A DNA stretch of 64,000 bases, taken from positions 25,699 to 89,698 of the forward strand of contig DDRT01000003.1 of NCBI GenBank assembly GCA_002343185.1, given 5' to 3'. The translations under genes and the position numbers were made by a program. Below are positions 51,499 through 60,262 of this stretch, one piece after another (position 1 is the stretch's first letter; each line of letters begins with the position of its first letter). This DNA comes from Deltaproteobacteria bacterium UBA2409 (GTDB lineage: Bacteria; Bdellovibrionota_C; UBA2361; DDRT01). The notes beneath the pieces were generated by a model. The model had not been told where the DNA came from, searched no databases, and saw only the letters and a list, made by a program, of their open reading frames with translations.

Positions 51499-52569
51499 CT
51501 ACGCCAAACAAAGCCGTCTATGAGTTTTAAGATTATCAACGATCATCCCAACACCCCTTGCTACGCAGGATAAAGGGTCTGCTGCTACATGAAACTTTAG
51601 CCCTGTCTCTCTTGAAAGTCTTTCTGCGAGTCCTTTTAATAGGGACCCTCCTCCAGTAAGCCAGATACCTTTTAAAAGAATATCATGCGCAATCTCTGGA
51701 GTGCAGTTTTCTAGCCCTGTAATTACAGAGCTAACCATAGCCTGAATCGGCTCTTGAAGAGCGATTCTTACTAATGCATCTGAGATCTCAAAGTGTCTTG
51801 GAATTCCAGATGAGATATCAGTTCCTGAAAACTGTATAGTTTTTTTAGTGCCTGTTGGAAGGGCAGAGCCCAAAGCAATTTTTATTCTTTCTGCATCAAA
51901 GATCCCAATTTTAACACCAAACTGCCTTCTAATAAGCCTTTCTATAGCCTCATCAAGCTCATCGCCAGCAACTCTAATTGAATGTGAATAAACAATACCG
52001 TTTAAACTAACTACTGCAACCTCGGTTGTTCCTCCCCCTATATCGACAACCATATTCCCTTGTGCACGCTCCACTGGTAATCCAGCTCCAAGAGCAGCAG
52101 CCATGGGCTCTTCACATAAAAGTACCTCTGAGATCCCGGACGATCTTACCGCCTCAATTACTGCTTTCTTTTCTACGGGAGTAATCCCGGATGGTACACC
52201 AACAACAAGTCTTGGCTTTTTAATTGACCATCCACGGCGCACCCTTGAGATAAAGGTTTTAATCATAAGGCTAGTCATCTCAAAATCTGAGATAACACCG
52301 TCTTTCATAGGTCTAATGCAACGAATATTCTTTCCTGTTCTTCCAAAGCTTTCTTTTGCTTCAAGCCCTACAGAAATAGGCCTCCCAGATTCTTCATCAA
52401 CTGCAACTACTGAAGGTTCATTTAAAACAATGCCCTGTTTGGCGGAATAAATAAGAGTGTTAGCTGTGCCTAAGTCCATTGCCAAGTCACTTGGACTTAG
52501 AAATCTTGAGAGCCATGTAGGGGTTGAAATTGAAATTTGTTGTGGCAGTTCAAGTTCCGCTACGCTCAT
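51499..52569 (-). CDS. mreB: rod-shape-determining protein MreB
   Basis: Actin-like protein that guides lateral wall synthesis. The 356-residue protein has the phosphate-1 motif MDLGTANTLIYSAKQG (near residue 31), connect-1 EPMAAALGAGL, phosphate-2 VDIGGGTTEVAVVSLN, and the adenosine motif TGGGSLLKGLAERL. The N-terminus carries about 25 extra residues, possibly amphipathic and membrane-binding. The start overlaps the upstream GAF-domain gene by 20 nt. mreC and mreD are not in the window. Confidence 0.95.
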   Translation of the reverse strand: MSVAELELPQQISISTPTWLSRFLSPSDLAMDLGTANTLIYSAKQGIVLNEPSVVAVDEESGRPISVGLEAKESFGRTGKNIRCIRPMKDGVISDFEMTSLMIKTFISRVRRGWSIKKPRLVVGVPSGITPVEKKAVIEAVRSSGISEVLLCEEPMAAALGAGLPVERAQGNMVVDIGGGTTEVAVVSLNGIVYSHSIRVAGDELDEAIERLIRRQFGVKIGIFDAERIKIALGSALPTGTKKTIQFSGTDISSGIPRHFEISDALVRIALQEPIQAMVSSVITGLENCTPEIAHDILLKGIWLTGGGSLLKGLAERLSRETGLKFHVAADPLSCVARGVGMIVDNLKTHRRLCLA

Positions 52570-53479
52570 ACTTTATCTCTCCATGATTAATAAAACCTTT
52601 TGCGCTTTGAGCTATAAAATCTTCGATGCTTAAGTTTAAAGTGCTCTTAGTTGGAGAAACTTTTGAGAACTCATACTGGATACTTGTACCCTTTGATTTT
52701 AGATGATCGCAAAGTGCTCCTATTTTATTCTCAAAGAAGGAAGACATCATATTATCAACCACAAGAACAAAATCCCCTGTGGCTGTTCTATATAATGGAA
52801 AATGCGGAGGAACTGTCTGCTGAATAAGCCTTTGAAGCTGATCGAGAATTACCTCAAGCTTTTCGCTTCCATGAGTGCTTTCAAGCTCTGGAATATTTGT
52901 TATGTGCATTCTTAGAACACTAATAGCTAATGGACCAAGGGTGTTTATTATAACATGAGCCTGCTTATAAAACTGACCCCATGTGCTCTGTTTTGACTGA
53001 AGCTCAAGAAGCTCAGTGTGAAGAGAGAGAATAGAGGTTACCTCTTCTCCGAGATCTTCAAGAAGTTTTCCATGAAGTTTCGAAAATGTGTAAGGCTTTA
53101 AACTATCACAGGTAATAACTCCTGAGTTTTGTGTAACGCCAGGAATCTTAAATGGAACGCCGATAAAACTTTTTATGTTCTCTTCATCTCGGTAAACGCC
53201 TAAAGTTTTACTGTCTCTATCAAAAAGAGATACCAGAATTGGCTGCTTAGTTTTTGAAACCCATCCTGCAAGGCCATGCCCTTGGGGAACATGAGCTTCA
53301 GTGATTACACTTCTTGAAAGAGAGTGATGTCCGGCAATTACTAAAGTACTTCCTCTTGCTCCAAACGTTTCCTCACCAAGTCTCGAAAGAACTTCAGCAG
53401 GTAGGAATAAAAAAGCGGAATAGGAGTCCGTTAAGTTAGCTGCAAAACGGGCAATACGAGAGAGATCAGAACCTAGCAT
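52550..53479 (-). CDS. GAF domain protein with degenerate GGDEF domain
   Basis: A 309-residue protein. Residues 1-150 are GAF-like (HGLAGWVSKTKQPILV, IGVPFKIPGVTQNSGVIT). A helix of about 30 residues links this to a region (about 175-295) with the strand order of diguanylate cyclases, but the active site reads TGDFVLVV instead of GGDEF, so catalysis is not expected. It may sense a ligand or bind a partner. It overlaps mreB by 20 nt, an unusual pairing. Confidence 0.7.
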   Translation of the reverse strand: MLGSDLSRIARFAANLTDSYSAFLFLPAEVLSRLGEETFGARGSTLVIAGHHSLSRSVITEAHVPQGHGLAGWVSKTKQPILVSLFDRDSKTLGVYRDEENIKSFIGVPFKIPGVTQNSGVITCDSLKPYTFSKLHGKLLEDLGEEVTSILSLHTELLELQSKQSTWGQFYKQAHVIINTLGPLAISVLRMHITNIPELESTHGSEKLEVILDQLQRLIQQTVPPHFPLYRTATGDFVLVVDNMMSSFFENKIGALCDHLKSKGTSIQYEFSKVSPTKSTLNLSIEDFIAQSAKGFINHGEIKYERSGT

Positions 53480-53548
53480 GACAAGAACCTTTAAACTAAC
53501 TAAAGTTAATATGATTTTAGTGAAGCCGCTAGATTAAAAGTAATGGGC

Positions 53549-53935
53549 TTAGACTATAATCCTTGCAGGAGGCTTTTCTTCTTTAAGTTCCTCTATAAGT
53601 TCAATAATTTTCTCTTTAGAGTGTTGAAGCTCAGCCGGGGTAGCCTGTTCGATAGTTTTAAGTTCAGCCTGAATCTCAGATTTTCGCTTTTCAGGGATAT
53701 CGGCAAAGAGGGTAGTTTTGGTCATTTTAATAACCTCAGCCTTGCTTGCTTCTTTAATTATAGTTGAAGAGGCTGTTTTTGATAACATCCCAAGCTCTAC
53801 AAGATTAACCTCTATTTTTTCAAGCACTGAAGGGGCAGCTTTTGCAATTGCATTTACGATTCTCTCACGGTTTGCCCTAGGCATTTTGCTTAAGATTCTT
53901 GCTGCAACTAGACCACCGTTAATCTGCTCGTCCAC
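53549..53935 (-). CDS. FliG-like helical protein
   Basis: A 128-residue helical protein. Its halves resemble FliG middle/C-terminal armadillo-like segments: ARILSKMPRANRERIVNAI, then LFADIPEKRKSEIQAELK followed by SKEKIIELIEELKEE. The second half parallels the FliG sequence with xIPxRxxExIxxEL. The length is only a third of FliG. It lies between clpX and the GAF gene on the same strand, so it may belong to the clpX-mreB run. Pattern-based call. Confidence 0.5.
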   Translation of the reverse strand: MDEQINGGLVAARILSKMPRANRERIVNAIAKAAPSVLEKIEVNLVELGMLSKTASSTIIKEASKAEVIKMTKTTLFADIPEKRKSEIQAELKTIEQATPAELQHSKEKIIELIEELKEEKPPARIIV

Positions 53936-53975
53936 ATTGATTATGATGCTGTGAGTTGGGAAATGGATTCTGGAT

Positions 53976-53993
53976 GTTTGGGGGTCACCCTGC
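53976..53993. repeat. family A terminal fragment at the clpX stop
   Basis: GTTTGGGGGTCACCCTGCC at the end of clpX contains the family's GGGGGTCA terminus, and the clpX stop codon falls within it. Only one end is present. It could be chance, but it is consistent with the family's position at gene ends. Confidence 0.4.
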
Positions 53994-55208
53994 CATCTTT
54001 TTCTTCTGACGAATAACCTCTGGCTGAGATTCGTTTCTGACTGCTGAATCGGTAATAACGATCTCTTTTACTGATTCATCTGAAGGAGACTCATACATTA
54101 CATCCAGCATACATTGCTCCAAGATTGCACGAAGTCCACGAGCTCCAGTCTTTCTTGAGATAGCTTGACCTGCTACCTCTGTTAGAGCATCTTCTGTGAA
54201 GGTTAAATCTACACCCTCAAGACCTAATAAGCTCTGGTACTGTTTTACAAGGGCATTTTTTGGTTCTGTTAGAACTTTAACAAGATCGTCCTTATCAAGC
54301 TCATCAAGCATACAAACTAATGGAGCACGACCAATGAACTCTGGAATGAGTCCGAATTTGATTAGATCTTCTGGCTCAACGTCCTTAGATAAACTTTCCG
54401 CTTTATGTTTTTCCCCAAAACCAAGTTGTTTTTTACCAGTTCTTGATCCGATTATTTTTTCAAGCCCATCAAAGGCACCACCAAGAATAAATAAAATGTT
54501 ACTTGTATCAATCTGTAAGAAATCTTGCTGAGGATGTTTTCTTCCACCTTTTGGTGGAACATTTGCTTTAGTTCCTTCGATTATTTTTAAAAGTGCCTGC
54601 TGAACTCCTTCACCAGATACATCTCTTGTTACAGAAGGCGAATCGCTTTTGCGTGAAATTTTATCGATCTCGTCTATATAAACGATTCCACGTTGAGCTT
54701 TTTGAATATCATAATCTGCAGCTTGAAGAAGGTTTACGATTATACTTTCAACATCTTCACCAACATATCCTGCTTCAGTGAGGCTTGTTGCATCAGCGAT
54801 TGTAAATGGAACATCAAGATATTTAGCTAAAGTTTGAGCTAAAAGAGTTTTTCCTGATCCAGTTGGGCCGATTAAAAGAATATTTGTCTTTTGAAGTTCA
54901 ACGTCACCTTTTCTTGAATTTGCATTATGTTGAATTCGCTTATAGTGATTATGTACAGCAACAGAGAGAACTTTTTTTGCCCGCTCCTGACCGATTACGT
55001 AGTCTTGAAGAAAGTTGAAGATCTCCTTTGGAGTAGGGATATTCAGCTTTGCAGTAACCTTTAAGAATTCCTCCTTTTCCTCAATTAAAATGTCGTTACA
55101 AAGTTCGACACATTCATCGCAGATATAGACTCCAGGCCCTGCGACCAGTTTTCTCACCTCTTCTTGTTGTTTTTCGCAGAATGAGCACTTCAGGTGAGGT
55201 CTAGCCAT
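53985..55208 (-). CDS. clpX: ATP-dependent Clp protease ATP-binding subunit ClpX
   Basis: Unfolds proteins for ClpP. The 407-residue protein has the N-terminal zinc-binding domain (Cys8, Cys11, Cys30, Cys33), Walker A GPTGSGKT (114-121), Walker B in VYIDEIDKI, sensor and arginine-finger motifs, and the pore loop GYVGED. Length is normal. clpP is not adjacent in this window. A FliG-like gene starts about 50 bp after its stop. Confidence 0.97.
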   Translation of the reverse strand: MARPHLKCSFCEKQQEEVRKLVAGPGVYICDECVELCNDILIEEKEEFLKVTAKLNIPTPKEIFNFLQDYVIGQERAKKVLSVAVHNHYKRIQHNANSRKGDVELQKTNILLIGPTGSGKTLLAQTLAKYLDVPFTIADATSLTEAGYVGEDVESIIVNLLQAADYDIQKAQRGIVYIDEIDKISRKSDSPSVTRDVSGEGVQQALLKIIEGTKANVPPKGGRKHPQQDFLQIDTSNILFILGGAFDGLEKIIGSRTGKKQLGFGEKHKAESLSKDVEPEDLIKFGLIPEFIGRAPLVCMLDELDKDDLVKVLTEPKNALVKQYQSLLGLEGVDLTFTEDALTEVAGQAISRKTGARGLRAILEQCMLDVMYESPSDESVKEIVITDSAVRNESQPEVIRQKKKMAG

Positions 55209-55310
55209 ATAAATTAAGATGCAGCCCTTTCAGATCTAGGATCGGCATTTTTCGTAAAAATCTTGAGATCTCCATGGACAAAATTAAAGGGAGAAGGGGA
55301 TAATGTGGTT

Positions 55311-55508
55311 ATGAGTAAAAAGACTGAAATTCAAGTAAATGACCGTGTTGTTATAGCTAAAGCCCCTGGAATTCAGGGGGTTGTTAAGGAGATTCGCTCT
55401 GAAACCACTGCAAAACAGGACTCTAAAGAGAAAGGTCTTATGATTCAGGTGCTTTGGGATAATGGAACCCTATCGTATTTGGCTCCTGAGGCTTTAAGTC
55501 GGGTTTAA
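55311..55508 (+). CDS. small KOW/SH3-like protein
   Basis: The start chosen is ATG 55311, 10 nt after the purine-rich GAGAAGGGGA; a frame from 55263 would add 16 residues with no ribosome-binding site. The 65-residue product NDRVVIAKAPGIQGVVKEIR ... VLWDNGTLSYLAPEALS has the beta-barrel pattern of small SH3/KOW domains. Divergent from clpX. A short hairpin CCTGGT/ACCAGG (55517-55542) follows. Confidence 0.6.
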   Translation: MSKKTEIQVNDRVVIAKAPGIQGVVKEIRSETTAKQDSKEKGLMIQVLWDNGTLSYLAPEALSRV

Positions 55509-55649
55509 CAATTGTTCCTGGTTTGGTTTTAGCCTGACCAGGTAAATATCGAGTCTTTTCAATAAGTTAATAATTCACATTCTGAAGCACACACTAGTGC
55601 TATCTGCTAATAACATTTCTAAAGGACTAAGTTTTTTAGGAAAACTAAT

Positions 55650-57044
55650 ATGAGCGGTGAGAATGGTCTCGGAACAGGTGCAGCAGTTTTAGATCGAGGC
55701 ACACAGGGTGCTATAGAGGGTGCAAGTGTACCACCAGCAAATCGCCCAAACGAGCAGCGAACAATAGCTGATCAATTACGTGGCGGGGCTACCGAAAGCT
55801 CTTTTAATCTAGATCAGTGGATGAGTGCAGCTCAGGCCAAGTTTGACACTACGAAAGCCATGCATGCAGAAGATGCAAAAGATGGAAAAATTGATGGTGC
55901 TGTCAATGGTGATGCTAAAGCTTTAGATGGTCACAGACAATTTATTGCAGATGCTAATAGAGGGATGGATCTATTAGCCGAAGATTCAAGAACTAGAAAC
56001 GAAGCCAGACTAAATCCTCAACCAATTATTATTAACGGAATGCAACCAGGAGATATGGGATACAACTCCTACGGCTTAGCAAATGGGTTTATGCCGATGG
56101 GCCCATATAATCCATTTACGCCAATGGGTGCTCCTATGATGCCTCCTCAGATGTCAGCTCCTCAAATGAGAGTTAAGGCTGATGGATCTGGTGTAGAGAT
56201 AGTAGCTCCAGATGGCAGTGTAGTTCATACTTATCAGGCTAGAGAGCTAGCAGCAGGGCAGCAACAACAAGCCCAAAACTTAACGGAAGCTGAGCAGAGA
56301 AGAGTTGCTGAGCTTACAAGACAGGCTGAATTAGCAAAAGCTGAAGTTCAAAAGGCTCAGTTAGCGTTAATGACACAAGAGCTTTCTGAGGCTGATAAAC
56401 AAAAACATGCACAAACAGCCATAGAGCAGATGGCAAAAGTGAATGCAGCTCACGCTGAAATTAACGTCATAATGAAGGTAAATACTTCCTCACAGTTCTT
56501 TGGAAGTGCCCCAGCAGATACACAGGTAGATGCTGATAGGGTAATGAGGGACAATGGAAGATTTATACAAGATTGGCTTAAAGATGAAAGAGAGTTCAAC
56601 CAAAGGCGTATCCAAGAGCATGAACGTGTAAGACTTGATCTATATCAGGGTGATCATGAAATGCTAAGACGAGTTGCCCAACGTCAAATGGAGCAGGATA
56701 TTAAAAACAATGCTGGTTGGGTCAGGGTTTACCAGAATATCTATCAGCAACAAGAGCGTGCAATGACCCAGAATTGGACTGCAGAGCAACGTTGGCAGAG
56801 AAACGAAATGACTCAGGACAATAGGCTTGTTAGACGAAGTTTCTGGCAGAATATTTTAGAGAGCGCCTCACAAACATTTGTCGGAGGATTATTCTCTAGG
56901 TTGACAGGCTCAATATTCGGAGATGATATTCTTCGTGCTCAGAACAGAGACTATGACCGAGTTGTTAGAAATAATCAGCAGCATGGTCTTAGAGTAGCAA
57001 GACAGAATAACCAAAGAGGTGGTAACTCTGGGCTATGGGGTTGA
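55650..57044 (+). CDS. large Gln/Ala-rich coiled-coil protein
   Basis: A 464-residue protein without signal peptide. The N-terminal 130 residues are disordered, followed by a Met/Pro-rich stretch (FMPMGPYNPFTPMGAPMMPP) at about 150. A long Gln/Ala/Glu-rich helical region (220-350) has coiled-coil character, and the basic, Asn/Gln-rich C-terminus (360-464) contains VGGLFSRLTGSIFG. It is convergent with the TrbC-like gene (12-nt overlap). No family is recognised; it could be a scaffold of the adjacent export locus. Confidence 0.65.
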   Translation: MSGENGLGTGAAVLDRGTQGAIEGASVPPANRPNEQRTIADQLRGGATESSFNLDQWMSAAQAKFDTTKAMHAEDAKDGKIDGAVNGDAKALDGHRQFIADANRGMDLLAEDSRTRNEARLNPQPIIINGMQPGDMGYNSYGLANGFMPMGPYNPFTPMGAPMMPPQMSAPQMRVKADGSGVEIVAPDGSVVHTYQARELAAGQQQQAQNLTEAEQRRVAELTRQAELAKAEVQKAQLALMTQELSEADKQKHAQTAIEQMAKVNAAHAEINVIMKVNTSSQFFGSAPADTQVDADRVMRDNGRFIQDWLKDEREFNQRRIQEHERVRLDLYQGDHEMLRRVAQRQMEQDIKNNAGWVRVYQNIYQQQERAMTQNWTAEQRWQRNEMTQDNRLVRRSFWQNILESASQTFVGGLFSRLTGSIFGDDILRAQNRDYDRVVRNNQQHGLRVARQNNQRGGNSGLWG

Positions 57045-57761
57045 GCTAGCTAACTCAGATTCTAGTAGCTCACCTTTGGAATTTATAAATCTTGAAAGAC
57101 TTCTTATTCCTTCAATAAGAATATCACCTTTCTCGACTGTTACTACCCATGAAGGAGAATGAGTAATATTCAGCTCTTTAGGTGGGGTTTTTACTAAAGA
57201 GAGATTATTAAAAACAGAAAGCTCTCGTTTTAGTTTCTGATCTTGGTCTACTATCTTTGAAAAATCTTTAACGATCTCTTTTGAATTATCCTCATCATTT
57301 TCGCCTCTAGCGCTAAAAATACTTGTGAAAACAAGCTTACGGATCGTCTCTTTATCTATATCTTTTGGAGCTAAATGGATTCCAAGCTTATTAATTGTAA
57401 TTTCGGGATCTCCAAGGACTACAAGATCGCCAATCTTAATGTCAGTGAATGTGTGAATAAGTTTAGTAAATTCATAAAGAGCAGGTTGAAGATGTGTTTC
57501 ATCCTCACCCCATACGATCAACCCTAGTTTTTGAATTGGAGTTCCAGGAATTTCTGAGAGTGGGGCAGCTTCATCTGATAGTTCGGGTGGAACTGGATTA
57601 GAGGTGGTAACAGGAGTTTTTAAGGTTGGAATGGGTGTTGGTGAACTTACTTCAGTTAACCCACCAGTAGCAGCAAAGTCTTTTTCAAAATCTTGGGCGG
57701 ATAAACTTATCGAAAAGATTAAAATTGCAAGTCCCGCAAATACTGAGCCAAACAATCTCAT
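57033..57761 (-). CDS. TrbC/F-type pilus-assembly-like exported protein
   Basis: A 242-residue protein with signal peptide (SVFAGLAILIFSISLSA). After a Thr/Pro-rich linker, the C-terminal domain reads HSPSWVVTVEKGDILIEG followed by LSRFINSKGEL, the pattern of F-type TrbC/thioredoxin-like pilus-assembly proteins (xPxxVV-x-x-x-G-x-x-I-x-G). The start overlaps the TraU-like gene by 4 nt. Together the three genes follow the traW-traU-trbC order of F plasmid. Confidence 0.5.
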   Translation of the reverse strand: MRLFGSVFAGLAILIFSISLSAQDFEKDFAATGGLTEVSSPTPIPTLKTPVTTSNPVPPELSDEAAPLSEIPGTPIQKLGLIVWGEDETHLQPALYEFTKLIHTFTDIKIGDLVVLGDPEITINKLGIHLAPKDIDKETIRKLVFTSIFSARGENDEDNSKEIVKDFSKIVDQDQKLKRELSVFNNLSLVKTPPKELNITHSPSWVVTVEKGDILIEGIRSLSRFINSKGELLESELASSTP

Positions 57762-59653
57762 TCCTTAATCTCATCCCATCCCATAGGCCAAGACCCTGGA
57801 TCAACACAACAGTGAAACCTTCTCCACTGTATGGCTACATTCGGAAAATCCATTGGCATCATGATGTTAGCATCACCTTCAGGATTCTGGGAACCAGACC
57901 ATTGATAAGTTTGAAATAATGGTCCACACACTTTTGGCATCTCTGGGTCGGGCGATACCCAGGAAAACTTATCAAAATCTTTATCAAACTTATAAGCCAT
58001 GTCATCCCGGAATATGGACGCCAACATGAATCCTGTATGAGCCCCTCTCATTGACATCTGAGGATCATTTGGTGTGTCAGCGTAGATATGAGGATAACCT
58101 AGGAACATTCCAATATCACACATAAGAGTCTTTGGATAAACTTCTCTTAATCCTATATTTACAACTTCCCCTTGTTTAATTGGATTAATTTTAGAACACA
58201 TGAAAGGGTCCTGTTCATAAATACCGATCTCTTTTAAAAGAAAGGCAAGTTCTGGATGAAGCGGTAGGAAAACTCTTTGAAATCTCGATAGGTGAAAAAA
58301 CCCTTGAGGTTTTTTAATATCACCAGTCAGAAAATAACTAATGTAGTGATCTAAAAACGGATTCCATTCTTTAAGATTTCTTGGTCGTTTAACATTGTGA
58401 CAGAGCATTTTAACGTCCACCACTTTCACTAAGCCGCCAACTCCACCAATCTCTGAGCCTATCTGATCAATTGCGCTGTTGAGATCATCCATTTTAAGAC
58501 CAAACTCTTTACCAAGCTGGTTTAAGTCTAAATTACCTGAGAAAAACCCGCCTTTGGACAGCTTATCCATTGCACCTTTGAATAAAGCTTCGAAATCGGC
58601 TTTTGATAAAGCGCTTCCGTAGTAAAAGCCGTCTTTTAACTTGTTCATTAGGTCAGCGAACTTGGCACCCAAGTTTAATCCCCCAATCATATCCCTAATC
58701 TGAGTGAGAGTTTGTAGAGCTCCTAAAGGATTACCTATAAATGATAACCAGCTAATTTCGATGGCTATAGTTTTATTTGGAATCTGCTCATTAATAACAT
58801 CAACCAAGAATCTTGAAGTAATTTCAGGAAGAAAAACAGACTCAGAGCTGCCTACTTCTCTTTGTCCAGTTAACTTTAAGTGTCTTGGTAATTTTTTATA
58901 TGCTTCCTCAGCAGCTTTAGATTGTTTCTCTATTATTTCAAGATCAGGGAGTTCTACCTCTTTTGGTAAACCTAATTTATTAGTCTTTAGAAATTTCTGA
59001 TAAGCGAGAGAGCCTTGAAAAATTTCATTCGTTACATTCGGTGAGAAAGGTTGATTTACAACCGCATCATAGTTAAAGCCCATTATGATTTTAGGAATAT
59101 AGCGGGTAAAATAAGGATCTCTTCCACTTTCAGTTTTTGAAACTGGAAAACTATATTTAACACTTGGAGTAAACCTAACAGCAACTGGTACTCTAATTCC
59201 CGCAATTCTCTTGTAGAGAATCTTCATACACCATTTGCCCATATCAACTATGCGCTCATAACATTCACCTTCATCAAGCCCAGCTTGATTTGTGGCAATT
59301 CTCACAATGTCTGGAATAAAAACATTCGGGAAAAGGTGAGGACCTATAGATTCATAATCTCTTGAATGAGACTGAAGTGCTCCAAGAAAGCCGGTTGCAG
59401 CCCCAGTTGCAAGATCTGCCGTTCCAACCCCCATGTAATATGGATTAATAGGGGTGTTATCTCCTTCTTCAATTCTTTTTTTAGCTTCTTCTGCTTTAAC
59501 TTCAGCTTCTCCTTCAGCCATCTCTTTGTATCGATTAGTGCTGTCCATCTCTGCCTGAACACCTGAGCTTTCAAGAAGCTCCTCAGTTGTTGGGACTTTA
59601 GGAGCCTGTGCGAATGCAAGTGAAGTAAAAAGTAAAACAAGCAAGAATCTCAC
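57758..59653 (-). CDS. TraU-like exported protein, enlarged
   Basis: A 631-residue protein with signal peptide MRFLLVLLFTSLAFA. TraU of F plasmid is 330 residues. Here the C-terminal part (HTGFMLASIFRDDMAYKF, KVCGPLFQTYQWSGS and the terminal WRRFHCCVDPGSWP) recalls the TraU pattern of cysteines and a WR-x-x-x-CC-like end. A 200-residue internal region (about 280-420) with helices is not in TraU. The call depends on gene order and should be tested by profile search. Confidence 0.5.
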   Translation of the reverse strand: MRFLLVLLFTSLAFAQAPKVPTTEELLESSGVQAEMDSTNRYKEMAEGEAEVKAEEAKKRIEEGDNTPINPYYMGVGTADLATGAATGFLGALQSHSRDYESIGPHLFPNVFIPDIVRIATNQAGLDEGECYERIVDMGKWCMKILYKRIAGIRVPVAVRFTPSVKYSFPVSKTESGRDPYFTRYIPKIIMGFNYDAVVNQPFSPNVTNEIFQGSLAYQKFLKTNKLGLPKEVELPDLEIIEKQSKAAEEAYKKLPRHLKLTGQREVGSSESVFLPEITSRFLVDVINEQIPNKTIAIEISWLSFIGNPLGALQTLTQIRDMIGGLNLGAKFADLMNKLKDGFYYGSALSKADFEALFKGAMDKLSKGGFFSGNLDLNQLGKEFGLKMDDLNSAIDQIGSEIGGVGGLVKVVDVKMLCHNVKRPRNLKEWNPFLDHYISYFLTGDIKKPQGFFHLSRFQRVFLPLHPELAFLLKEIGIYEQDPFMCSKINPIKQGEVVNIGLREVYPKTLMCDIGMFLGYPHIYADTPNDPQMSMRGAHTGFMLASIFRDDMAYKFDKDFDKFSWVSPDPEMPKVCGPLFQTYQWSGSQNPEGDANIMMPMDFPNVAIQWRRFHCCVDPGSWPMGWDEIKE

Positions 59654-60204
59654 TTTGCCTTCCTCCAGTTTTTTATAAACTGATGCTCTTCACCTTTTTC
59701 AGATTTTTGATATGACAAATATGCTCTATCGCCCTCAAGTTTGAGAACCTTCCCATCAACTATTCTAATTCTTGTTGGAAGGCAGCCAATATTAAATCTC
59801 TCAACAAAGGTATGGGCAAATGAATATTCTAAGTGGTGGTAGGGCATTATTATAACCTCTGCTCCAAGCGTAACCTCTGGTTCTGGGGGAACCTTTCCTT
59901 TTTCGACCAATAAGATGTCTAAATTAGCCCCCTTCATCACTGTATCCGAGAAACTCTTAGGTTTGGTGCAGGGAAAAAGCTCTTTTCCTTCAGGTAGTTC
60001 TGGTTTTGTTGCGGTTTTAGCCCTCTCCTCAAGCTCCCTATAAAATCCCGCTACAGCATCGTCTATAATCTTCTGCTCAGCCTGATAAGGAGAGGGTTTA
60101 GAGATCACAGGGGCAGGGATAGCTAACCCCTCTTCATTTTTAAAGTGTTGGATAGGTTGAGCTAGAAGTATGGAATAGGTTAATAACAAAAACGTTACCC
60201 GCAC
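59650..60204 (-). CDS. TraW-like exported protein
   Basis: A 184-residue protein with a short signal peptide (MRVTFLLLTYSILLA). A charged middle is followed by a beta-rich domain whose motif FVERFNIGCLPTRIRIVDGK matches the C-terminal RFGIxxxPARVS region of TraW. The overlap with the TraU-like gene is 4 nt. It is divergent from the 60263 gene across 58 bp, where a shared promoter should lie. Confidence 0.5.
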   Translation of the reverse strand: MRVTFLLLTYSILLAQPIQHFKNEEGLAIPAPVISKPSPYQAEQKIIDDAVAGFYRELEERAKTATKPELPEGKELFPCTKPKSFSDTVMKGANLDILLVEKGKVPPEPEVTLGAEVIIMPYHHLEYSFAHTFVERFNIGCLPTRIRIVDGKVLKLEGDRAYLSYQKSEKGEEHQFIKNWRKAK

Positions 60205-60262
60205 AAAAATAAGGTAACATAAGTAATTCGCTTAGGCATATCCCTCTCTAAGAAGAGGTTTT

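Noticed and set aside
57033..60204. Integrative conjugative element
   Set aside because: No relaxase, coupling protein, ATPase or integrase is present in the window; only the TraW/U/C-like trio is seen.
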